Source: an uncultured bacterium (GTDB lineage: Bacteria > Edwardsbacteria > AC1 > EtOH8). Taken from it: a DNA stretch of 10,896 nucleotides. How positions within the stretch are numbered: position 1 is the first letter of the stretch; the number at the start of each line of letters is the position of its first letter. The notes under the pieces were generated by a model. That model was not told the origin of the DNA, did not search any database, and saw nothing but the letters and a program-made list of their open reading frames with translations. Shown piece after piece: positions 1-6,130 of the stretch. Location of the stretch: the NCBI GenBank assembly GCA_937958665.1, contig CALGNM010000137.1:1-10896 (forward strand), read 5' to 3'. The position numbers and the translations under genes were made by a program.

Positions 1-46
1 ACCACCGAGATCTACACTCTTTCCCTACACGACGCTCTTCCGATCT
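1..46 (+). other. Illumina TruSeq P5/read 1 adapter (contaminant)
   Basis: This stretch matches the 3' part of the Illumina universal P5/TruSeq adapter, ending in the familiar GACGCTCTTCCGATCT. It is library sequence, not genome. The next base (47) starts real sequence in the middle of a tRNA gene, so no biological end is implied here. Confidence 0.98.
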
Positions 47-72
47 TCTAAACCAAGCTGAACTACGACCCC
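47..72 (-). tRNA. Partial tRNA gene (5' 26 nt), probably tRNA-Asp
   Basis: On the minus strand, 72 down to 47 reads as the 5' part of a tRNA. It has a 7-nt acceptor strand GGGGTCG, then T8 A9, the D-stem strand GTTC, A14, a D-loop with the invariant GG pair and A21, and the first bases (GA) of the pairing D-stem strand. The rest of the gene, including the anticodon, is cut off by the adapter. The GGGGTCGTAGTTCAG start resembles many bacterial tRNA-Asp genes, but the isotype cannot be proven without the anticodon. A consensus promoter lies just upstream (86-114), which supports a real, transcribed gene. Confidence 0.8.
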
Positions 73-85
73 ACCAGAAAGGTTA

Positions 86-114
86 ATTATACAAAAATAT
101 CCTGCCGCTGTCAA
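86..114 (-). promoter_or_regulatory. Sigma-70-type promoter of the tRNA gene
   Basis: Reading the minus strand, there is a perfect -35 TTGACA (109-114), a 17-bp spacer and a perfect -10 TATAAT (86-91). The -10 ends 13 nt before the tRNA 5' end, so a start site about 7 nt after the -10 gives only a very short leader, as is usual for tRNA operons. The boxes are seen directly; activity is inferred. Confidence 0.85.
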
Positions 115-117
115 TCC

Positions 118-141
118 AAAAAGGGCGGCCCAGGATGAGCC
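118..141 (-). terminator. Probable intrinsic terminator after secF
   Basis: On the minus strand, 12 nt after the secF stop codon, GGCTCA-TCC-TGGGCC can form a 6-bp stem (one G-U pair) with a 3-nt loop. It is followed by GCCC and five T residues. The stem is short and is not directly next to the T-run, so this is a moderate call. Its place between secF and the tRNA promoter is what a terminator would need. Confidence 0.5.
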
Positions 142-152
142 ATGATTTGAGG

Positions 153-1082
153 CTATTTCTTGCGCTTGACCGGAGACTTCTGCTCCCAATCCACCACCAG
201 GCTGGCCACGATGAAGATCGAGGAGTAGGTGCCGATGATCAGCCCGAACAGCAGGGGCTTGGTGAAGTCGGCCAGAACTCGGCCGGCAAAGATCTGCAGG
301 AATACCAGCACTATCAGCACGGTCAGCACGGTGATCACCGTCCGGGACAGGGTCTCATTGATGCTACGGTTGATCAGCTCGGGATAGGTCTCCTTCTGCG
401 ATTTGCGGAGGTTCTCCCGGATGCGGTCGGCCACCACGATGGAGTCGTTGATGGAGTAGCCCACGATGGTCAGCAGCACCGCCACCGACTGCAGGTTGAA
501 CTCCATGTTGGTCACCGCTATGAACCCGATGGTGCAGAAAACATCGTGGAACAGGGCCGCCACCGCCGCCACCCCGAAACGGAAATCGAACCTGACCGCT
601 ACATAGGCCAGGATCAGCAGGCAGCCGATCAGCACCGCCCATATCGCCTTGGTCTGGAGCTCCCGCCCGATCTTGGGGCCTACGGTTTCGATGCTATCGA
701 TCTCAAAGCGGTTGCCGGGAAACTGCTTTCCCAGCAGGCCCTTCAGCTGCTCGGCATAGCTGCCGGATTCTTCCCCCTTTCCGGCCAAGCCGGTGCGGAC
801 CATGAAGGCGTTCTTGATGCGGTCGGTATCCCGAACCTTCTGGATCTCGACCTGGGCGAGCCCGCCCTCAACCAGAGCCCGGCGCAGCTGGTCGGTGGAG
901 ACCGGCGACTCAAAGTGGATCTGCATCATGGTGCCTCCGGTGAAGTCCACCCCCAGTTTCAGCCCTCCCCGCGCTATCAGGGCAACTATGGTTATGGCAA
1001 AGATAACCGCCGACACCAGGTAGGCCCGGCGCCGATTGGGGATGAAGGGGAAATTGGATTTATGATGGAAGAACGAAATCAT
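153..1082 (-). CDS. secF: Protein translocase subunit SecF
   Basis: SecF is an inner-membrane partner of SecD. Together they use the proton gradient to help pull preproteins through SecYEG. The 309-residue product has the family layout: one N-terminal membrane helix (about 21-37), the conserved GVDFTGGT (44-51), a periplasmic domain to about residue 142 ending in the ETVGPKIGREL motif (132-142), then five more hydrophobic helices. The second cluster contains the signature GYSINDSIVVADRIREN (208-224). The length is normal. The ATG at 1082 is supported by AAGGAG 8 nt upstream, which overlaps the end of secD; the genes are 12 bp apart and clearly form one operon. The protein ends in a basic tail (KRKK) and a TAG stop. 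Confidence 0.97.
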   Translation of the reverse strand: MISFFHHKSNFPFIPNRRRAYLVSAVIFAITIVALIARGGLKLGVDFTGGTMMQIHFESPVSTDQLRRALVEGGLAQVEIQKVRDTDRIKNAFMVRTGLAGKGEESGSYAEQLKGLLGKQFPGNRFEIDSIETVGPKIGRELQTKAIWAVLIGCLLILAYVAVRFDFRFGVAAVAALFHDVFCTIGFIAVTNMEFNLQSVAVLLTIVGYSINDSIVVADRIRENLRKSQKETYPELINRSINETLSRTVITVLTVLIVLVFLQIFAGRVLADFTKPLLFGLIIGTYSSIFIVASLVVDWEQKSPVKRKK

Positions 1083-1094
1083 CTGGCTATCTCC

Positions 1095-2693
1095 TTAAAT
1101 CGGCAGCTTCTGCAGGTTCCACTTGACGGTGATCCACTCGAATATCATCCGGGTCACCAGAATGGCGGTATACATTGAAACGGCCAGCCCGATGATCAGG
1201 GTGATGGCAAAGCCCTTGATGGGTCCGGTGCCGAAGAAATACAGGGCCCCGGCGGCCAGCACCGTGGTGACGTTGGCATCCAGAATGGTGGCGTAGGCCC
1301 GATCGTATCCGGCCTCGATGGCCGCCCTCACCGTCTTGCCGGCCCTCAGCTCCTCCCGGATCCGCTCGAAGATCAGCACATTGGCGTCCACCGCCATGCC
1401 GATGGTCAGGGCGATGCCGGCGATGCCCGGCAGAGTCAGGGTGGTGCGGAAGGCCGCCATCAGGGCCAGCAGCATGACTATGTTGAAGGCCAGGGCCAGC
1501 ACCGCCACCACGCCGCCCAGGGCATAGTAGACCACGATGAACAGCACCATCACCGCGGCTCCAATGATGGAGGCTTTGACCCCGCTGGAGATGGAGTCCA
1601 TTCCCAGGGTCGGCCCCACCGAACGCTCCTCGATGATGGACACCGGAGCCGGCAGGGCCCCGGCCCGTAGGATGATGGCTAGGTCGCGGGCCTCCTCGGT
1701 GGTGGCGTTGCCCATGGTGATCTGCCCGCTGCCGTTGGGGATCCGGCTCTGGATCACCGGAGCGGATTTGACGGTGCCGTCCAGCACGATGGCCAACCGG
1801 CGCTTGATGTTGGCCGCGGTGATGCGGGAGAAGGCATTGGCATATTTGCGAACCAGGGTGAAGTCAACCCTCAGCTCGGCCGGGTTGTCGCTGCTGCCCA
1901 CCCCCATCCGGGCCTCGGCCAATGCCGCCCCGGTGATCTCGGGCTGCTTCTTCAGCAGGAAAAGGGGATACCGGCGGTAGCCCTGATGCTCCTCCCGGGC
2001 TCCCCAGGCGAACTCGTATTCGGCCGGAATGGCGGCCTGAACCGCCGGATCCTGGAGGGCCTTGGCCACCAGCTCCCGGTCCTGCTCCATCACGGTCAGC
2101 TCGCTATTGCTGGCAAATTGCAGCAGTGAGCTGAAGGGCTTGTCGCCGAACAGGGTGCTGTCGGAGACCAGGGCATTCCCTTTGGCGCTCAGCAGTGACT
2201 TGTCCACCTTATCCAGCACGTCCTGCAGGACCTTGTCCTCCTGGACCAGCTTGAACTCCAGCAGGGCGGTGGTGCCGATCAGGGCCCTGGCCCTTTCCTG
2301 GTCAACCCCCGGCAGCTGGACCACGATCCGATCGTGGCCCTGCTTCTGGATGGATGGTTCGGCCACCCCGAACTGGTCCACCCGGTTGCGGATGATCTCC
2401 AACGCCCGGTCGGTGGCATCGGAAAGCTCCTTGTCGCTGATCTCATTGGGCTGCTTGCCCTGGGAGCGGGCCATCCCCTGCCGGTCTATCTCCAGCACCA
2501 GGTGCATGCCACCCTTCAGGTCCAGCCCCAGATGGATAGCCTTGGAATAGAGTTGGTTCAGCTCGTCGCGGGACATCTCGGCCTTCTGCTGCTCGGTCAG
2601 CCCCTGCAATTTGAAGGTGGGGACCAGCTGCCACAGGGCGGCCGCCAGCAGAACCACGGTCAGGATGAACTTCCACAGGTTGGCTTTTCTCAT
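1095..2693 (-). CDS. secD: Protein translocase subunit SecD
   Basis: SecD is the larger subunit of the SecDF accessory complex, which drives late steps of protein export. The 532-residue product has an N-terminal membrane helix (about 7-25), the D1 motif LGLDLKGG (about 55-62), a large periplasmic region with a second ferredoxin-like part, and a C-terminal block of hydrophobic helices containing the family motif AVDANVLIFERIREE (about 433-447). The length fits unfused bacterial SecD. I chose the ATG at 2693: AGGAG lies 11 nt upstream, while an in-frame TTG three codons earlier would leave only 2 nt to that site. secF follows after 12 bp. A near-consensus promoter lies at 2751-2779, directly beside an inserted IS element. 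Confidence 0.97.
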   Translation of the reverse strand: MRKANLWKFILTVVLLAAALWQLVPTFKLQGLTEQQKAEMSRDELNQLYSKAIHLGLDLKGGMHLVLEIDRQGMARSQGKQPNEISDKELSDATDRALEIIRNRVDQFGVAEPSIQKQGHDRIVVQLPGVDQERARALIGTTALLEFKLVQEDKVLQDVLDKVDKSLLSAKGNALVSDSTLFGDKPFSSLLQFASNSELTVMEQDRELVAKALQDPAVQAAIPAEYEFAWGAREEHQGYRRYPLFLLKKQPEITGAALAEARMGVGSSDNPAELRVDFTLVRKYANAFSRITAANIKRRLAIVLDGTVKSAPVIQSRIPNGSGQITMGNATTEEARDLAIILRAGALPAPVSIIEERSVGPTLGMDSISSGVKASIIGAAVMVLFIVVYYALGGVVAVLALAFNIVMLLALMAAFRTTLTLPGIAGIALTIGMAVDANVLIFERIREELRAGKTVRAAIEAGYDRAYATILDANVTTVLAAGALYFFGTGPIKGFAITLIIGLAVSMYTAILVTRMIFEWITVKWNLQKLPI

Positions 2694-2750
2694 ATCCGGC
2701 AAAGCTCCTAATAAATATATCCTAAAGCTTGAGATACCATAGAATTTGTA

Positions 2751-2779
2751 ATTTTATCCTAAAGGCGAGCTTTTGTCAA
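2751..2779 (-). promoter_or_regulatory. Sigma-70-type promoter of secD-secF
   Basis: On the minus strand there is a perfect -35 TTGACA (2774-2779), a 17-bp spacer and a -10 TAAAAT (2751-2756, one mismatch). The leader to the secD ATG is about 50 nt. The outermost base of the -35 (2779) is also the first base of the 17-bp target duplication of the IS element, so the insertion left the core promoter whole but replaced the DNA upstream of it. Confidence 0.8.
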
Positions 2780-2795
2780 GCATATTCGCCCTTGT
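2779..2795. repeat. Target site duplication, left copy (17 bp)
   Basis: The 17-bp sequence AGCATATTCGCCCTTGT is repeated exactly at 4163-4179, on the other side of the IS element. The bases next to the two copies differ on both sides, so the repeat is exactly 17 bp. This is the mark of a transposition event with a long staggered cut. Confidence 0.9.
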
Positions 2796-2837
2796 TTGTG
2801 ATAGCATAATGATTATGTCAGGGGCTAACTGCTGGGT

Positions 2838-2877
2838 TATAATGTCAGGGTATGAAAAAAGAACACATTACCCTGAC
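2838..2877 (+). promoter_or_regulatory. Transposase promoter and start-codon region with inverted repeat
   Basis: A perfect TATAAT (2838-2843) lies 8 nt before the transposase ATG, with a weak -35 candidate ATGTCA (2815-2820) 17 bp upstream. A start at about 2850 would give a nearly leaderless mRNA. The inner left TGTCAGGG copy overlaps the -10. An exact 8-bp inverted repeat, GTCAGGGT (2844-2851) and ACCCTGAC (2870-2877), flanks the start codon and could fold in longer read-through transcripts. Sites are seen directly; function is inferred. Confidence 0.5.
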
Positions 2878-4117
2878 GAGGACGGAGTTGACCAGACTCG
2901 ACATCGTCCAACGCTCCCTTTCCCGGGGGCTGACGGTGGCCAATGCCGCCGAACTGCTACAGTTATCCGAACGCCAACTCTACCGGCTGCGGGCCAAGGT
3001 CAAGGCCTTCGGCCCGCCGGGCATCGCCCACGGAAACCGGGGCCGGCCCTCGCCCCGCAAGGTGCCCGATGACACCGAAAACAAGATTCTGGAGCTTCAC
3101 CGTCACATCTTCTCGGCCTTCAACGACACCCACTTCACCGAGAGGCTGGCCGAGGAGTATCACATACACCTCTCCCGGGAGACCGTCCGCAGGATACTGC
3201 GGGCACAAGGCATACCGCCAAAACGCCGGCACCGACCGCCAAAACATCGTTCCCGCAGACCACGCCAAGTGCAGGCCGGAGATATGATCCAACTGGACGG
3301 CAGCCCCCATGACTGGCTCTCGGGCCGAGGCCCCATCCTCTGCCTCCTGTTGGCCATAGACGATGCCTCCAACTACTCCTGGGCCAGGTTCGAACCGGCC
3401 GAGACCACTGACGGCTACTTCCGCCTTCTCAAGGACATCATCCTCCACCAGGGGCTGTTCACCTCCGTCTACTCCGACAAACACAGCATCTTCCGCATCG
3501 AGCACGGCAGACAGCCAACCCTGGAAGAGCAACTAGCTGGCATCTTGCCCCAAACACAACTCCAAAGAGCCCTGCACGAACTCGGCATCTCCCTCATCTA
3601 TGCCCACTCCCCACAGGCCAAGGGCAGGGTCGAACGCATCCACCAGTTCTTCCAGGACCGCCTTATAGCCGAGCTGGATCGCGCCAAGGCTTCAACCCTC
3701 CAACAGGCCAATCAAATCCTCAAAATTGTCCTGGCCTATCACCGCCGCCACCTCACCCTTAAAACCCCCTCAGCCTTCAGACCGCTCCCAAATGGCTTCG
3801 ACCTCGACCTCTATCTCTGCCACAAGGAGACCCGAATCGTCGCCGCCGACAACTGCTTCTCCTATCATAACCGCCTCTTCCAATTGCCGCCTACACCATA
3901 TCGCATCTCCTGGGCCAAAGCCAAGATAGAAGTCCACCACCTCCCTAACGGCACCATCAGGGCTGTCTACCAAGGCCGGATCATCAAAGCCTTCAAACCA
4001 TCGCAGGGCATAAAGCCTCTCTTAATAATCCGAAAACAACAAAGTATCAAACCTATCCCTTTCCCCAGTGATAAGCACATAGCCGTGACCGCACAATCAT
4101 CTATCACCACACCCTGA
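2852..4117 (+). CDS. DDE transposase, ISNCY/IS1202 family
   Basis: This 421-residue protein should catalyse cutting and joining of the surrounding IS element. Residues about 15-55 form a helix-turn-helix region (LTVANAAELLQLSERQLYRL), and a second DNA-binding part lies at about 70-125. A very basic stretch at 123-139 follows. The retroviral-integrase-like core begins near 142, with candidate catalytic residues D149 (QLDGSPHDW), D209 (YSDKHS) and E261 (GRVERIHQ). The motifs GNRGR, FNDTHF, HSPQAKGRVER and FQDRL are typical of ISNCY-type transposases. The frame is intact and the length normal, so the element may be active. There is no clear ribosome binding site; ATG 2852 is kept because family members begin similarly. 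The stop codon lies inside the inner right TGTCAGGG copy. It is the only plus-strand gene in the window. Confidence 0.93.
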   Translation: MKKEHITLTRTELTRLDIVQRSLSRGLTVANAAELLQLSERQLYRLRAKVKAFGPPGIAHGNRGRPSPRKVPDDTENKILELHRHIFSAFNDTHFTERLAEEYHIHLSRETVRRILRAQGIPPKRRHRPPKHRSRRPRQVQAGDMIQLDGSPHDWLSGRGPILCLLLAIDDASNYSWARFEPAETTDGYFRLLKDIILHQGLFTSVYSDKHSIFRIEHGRQPTLEEQLAGILPQTQLQRALHELGISLIYAHSPQAKGRVERIHQFFQDRLIAELDRAKASTLQQANQILKIVLAYHRRHLTLKTPSAFRPLPNGFDLDLYLCHKETRIVAADNCFSYHNRLFQLPPTPYRISWAKAKIEVHHLPNGTIRAVYQGRIIKAFKPSQGIKPLLIIRKQQSIKPIPFPSDKHIAVTAQSSITTP

Positions 4118-4162
4118 CATTTTCACTTTGCAGTTACCCTGACATATTGACTTTGCTTCGAC

Positions 4163-4179
4163 AGCATATTCGCCCTTGT
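4163..4179. repeat. Target site duplication, right copy (17 bp)
   Basis: Exact second copy of the 17-bp sequence at 2779-2795. Joining 2795 to 4180 recreates the likely empty site, in which the protease terminator hairpin and the secD -35 box were only about 40 bp apart. Confidence 0.9.
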
Positions 4180-4195
4180 CCCGCAGCCTAGCCAT

Positions 4196-4234
4196 AAATG
4201 TAAACGGGGGCAGAGCACCAGCGCTCCACCCCCG
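4196..4234 (-). terminator. Intrinsic terminator of the M6 protease gene
   Basis: On the minus strand, 20 bp past the protease stop codon, CGGGGG-TG-GAGC, a 6-nt loop, then GCTC-TG-CCCCCG forms a strong hairpin (4205-4234) with a small internal mismatch. It is followed by TTTACATTT (4196-4204). The T-tract is interrupted, but stem strength and position suit a terminator. On the plus strand no T-rich run follows. Confidence 0.65.
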
Positions 4235-4253
4235 GGTATTAGATTATCAAACT

Positions 4254-6038
4254 TTATTTTACCACTATGAACTTGCGGGTAGCCTGGTGCTCGCCAGCCT
4301 GAAGCCTGACGAAATACACGCCTTCCGCTATCCGATCATCATTCCACCTGACCGAATGCTGGCCTGCCCCCTGGACCCCGAGGAGAAAATGCTTGACCTC
4401 ATGTCCCAGCACGTTGTAGACCCTGATCTCCACCCGGGCGGCCTGGGGAAGTTGATAGCTGAAATTCACCTGCCCCCGGGCCGGATTAGGCCAGGCGTTC
4501 TGCAGGGCAAAGGCCGCCGGAATCCCCTCCTCCGGCCGGCCGGCCACCCCGGCCGGCGCCACCCCCACGAACATACTGCAGGTCATGGCGGCCGAGGCGG
4601 CCGGAATGGCCCTGATGGCCACCAGGGAATGGGCCCCGCCGGTGGTGGAGTTAGCGCCATTGTAGTAGCTGACCGGATAGGAGGCGCCGATGCTGTCGAA
4701 AACGGCCTGGGTCCCGCTGTTCCAGGCGTCGGCGGCATCGCCTTGGTTGGTTCCGTTATACAGCTCCGAGCTATAACCGGCCGACGTCATGTCCGTCTCT
4801 TCAACAGCCACCCCATAGGGCCGAGTGTCCGACGCGTTGACGGTTTTGTCGCTCAGATAGGTGGTGGTGGTATAGGTGCTGTCAATATGATATATCAGCA
4901 GGCCCTGTCCGTACAACAGCGAGTCCCACCTGACCGAGCTCACCGGGCCTGGGGCATTCTTGTAGCGGTTCTCCACCAACCAGAACTGCTTGACGCTGTC
5001 AGCCCCCAGCTTGCCCAGTTTATAGCTGCTGCCTGCATTGGTGGCCATGATGCTGTTGACGGTGTACTGGCCATCGTTGGTGACCTTGGTGGGGGCCGCC
5101 CACCCCAAAAACCTGCGGCACCAAACATCCAGGGCCGCCGGCCGGGCCCCGGTGTTTCCATTGGCGCCCCACGAGCCCCCGGCCATCACCGACCAGCGTC
5201 CTATACCCGGATCACTGTCGTCAGTGTCATACAGATCCGGCAGGCCCAAAGCATGGCCGAACTCGTGGCAGAAGACGCCGCAGCCGATCATCTCCGTGGT
5301 GCTGTTATTGCCATCGGCGTAGTTGGTGCGTTCCGGGTTGATGATATACTCGTTGATCCGAACGTAATTGCCGGTGAAGGGGCTGACGTCGTTGGTGGTA
5401 TAGTAGGTGGCCCCGCTCCCGAATCCCGACAGATAGAAGCTGTGGGACCAGATGTTGCTGGCCCCCTCCTCGGCCCCCTTGCCGGCATGGATAACCCATA
5501 GCACGTCAACATAGCCGTCATGGTTCTGGTCGTAGCTGGAATCGGCGAAGCTGACGAAGGAATCGGCGTGGACTAGTGTCTTGCGGATGAATTCGTAGGT
5601 GTTGGCGGTGGTCCCGCCGTTAAGGCCGTAGTTCACCGAGTAATAGGCCACCGTATTGTCGCTGGAGCGCCATTCATCCACCTTGCCCGAGCAGCTCATG
5701 GCGTTGTATGACATATCCCGGTAGTAGTTGTTGACCGACTTGGCTCCGCTAGCATTGCTGAACAGCATGCTCTGAAACTCGGCCTGTGTATTGATGGCAG
5801 CCAGATCGGTGAAGTAGCCCATCACCACCGGATATTTACGGCTGCCGGTGACCTTGGCTTCGCCGCCTTTGGCCTCCCGAAGTTGAAAGATCAGGCCCCG
5901 CTCCGGGCTGTCCATCCCTTTCAGTCTCATGGCCTTCAGGGCCTCCGGCTCCTGTATGCCCTGGTAGGGCGGCATGGCCCAGACCAAGCCGGATACCGCC
6001 AGCACCGCGGCCAGCAAAAAGAAGCTATTGGACCTCAT
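4254..6038 (-). CDS. Secreted M6 family (immune inhibitor A-like) metalloprotease with C-terminal sorting domain
   Basis: This 594-residue protein is a predicted exported zinc protease. Residues 1-21 form a signal peptide with cleavage after VWA. The catalytic motif is HEFGHALGLPD (258-268), giving zinc ligands H258 and H262, catalytic E259 and a following D268, as in M6 peptidases. A DQNHDGYVD segment (170-178) resembles a calcium-binding loop. The last 85 or so residues (from about 510, with ALQNAWPNP, RVEIRVYNVLGHEV, AEGVYFVRLQAG and TRKFIVVK) match the FlgD-like/T9SS type A C-terminal domain found on secreted proteins of FCB bacteria and several candidate phyla. ATG 6038 has AAGGAG 6 nt upstream. 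Own promoter and terminator make it monocistronic. Nutrient acquisition is a reasonable guess; the substrate is unknown. Confidence 0.92.
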   Translation of the reverse strand: MRSNSFFLLAAVLAVSGLVWAMPPYQGIQEPEALKAMRLKGMDSPERGLIFQLREAKGGEAKVTGSRKYPVVMGYFTDLAAINTQAEFQSMLFSNASGAKSVNNYYRDMSYNAMSCSGKVDEWRSSDNTVAYYSVNYGLNGGTTANTYEFIRKTLVHADSFVSFADSSYDQNHDGYVDVLWVIHAGKGAEEGASNIWSHSFYLSGFGSGATYYTTNDVSPFTGNYVRINEYIINPERTNYADGNNSTTEMIGCGVFCHEFGHALGLPDLYDTDDSDPGIGRWSVMAGGSWGANGNTGARPAALDVWCRRFLGWAAPTKVTNDGQYTVNSIMATNAGSSYKLGKLGADSVKQFWLVENRYKNAPGPVSSVRWDSLLYGQGLLIYHIDSTYTTTTYLSDKTVNASDTRPYGVAVEETDMTSAGYSSELYNGTNQGDAADAWNSGTQAVFDSIGASYPVSYYNGANSTTGGAHSLVAIRAIPAASAAMTCSMFVGVAPAGVAGRPEEGIPAAFALQNAWPNPARGQVNFSYQLPQAARVEIRVYNVLGHEVKHFLLGVQGAGQHSVRWNDDRIAEGVYFVRLQAGEHQATRKFIVVK

Positions 6039-6073
6039 TATGTTCTCCTTAGATATTGTGATTTCATATTTTC

Positions 6074-6086
6074 AGCTCTTTGAGCT
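6074..6086. promoter_or_regulatory. Small palindrome just downstream of the M6 protease -10 box
   Basis: AGCTC-TTT-GAGCT is a perfect 5-bp inverted repeat lying where transcription of the protease gene should start, beginning right after the -10 hexamer. It could be a 5' stabilising hairpin or an operator half-site pair. It is short enough to be chance. Confidence 0.3.
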
Positions 6087-6115
6087 ATTATAAGTACAAA
6101 ACAGCCCGATGTCAA
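6087..6115 (-). promoter_or_regulatory. Sigma-70-type promoter of the M6 protease gene
   Basis: On the minus strand a perfect TTGACA (6110-6115), a 17-bp spacer and a perfect TATAAT (6087-6092) lie about 48 bp upstream of the protease ATG. The promoter begins 15 bp after the rarA stop. I see no strong terminator between them, so read-through from rarA is also possible. Confidence 0.85.
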
Positions 6116-6130
6116 CCCTGGCCGGGACGA

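Larger units (their letters stand above)
2796..4162 (+). mobile_element. Insertion sequence of the ISNCY/IS1202 type, about 1.37 kb
   Basis: The element contains one transposase gene and is bounded by a perfect 17-bp direct repeat. Its ends are imperfect inverted repeats of roughly 50 bp. Reading inward from each end, both contain ATGTCAGGG twice: left at 2815-2823 and 2842-2850, right (reverse strand) at 4137-4145 and 4112-4120. Both also share GCAnA near the tip and AACTGC between the two copies. The outer boundary could shift by one base, because the best TIR alignment (2797 with 4163) and the exact duplication (2796/4162) differ by that much. From memory of the IS1202 family, long duplications are typical and 15-17 bp is characteristic of the ISTde1 group, so placement there is inferred. 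Confidence 0.9.

Noticed and set aside
135-1178. Long plus-strand open frame opposite secF
   Set aside because: It lies antisense to a clear SecF, has low-complexity composition rich in His, Gln and Gly and no recognisable domain; typical shadow in GC-rich DNA.
2963-3532. Minus-strand open frame inside the transposase gene
   Set aside because: Antisense shadow of the transposase; no start signal or domain seen.
4176-5501. Plus-strand open frame of 441 codons opposite the M6 protease
   Set aside because: It is antisense to a protease with signal peptide, promoter, ribosome binding site and catalytic motif; its own sequence is Gly/Pro/Ala-rich without domain signals.
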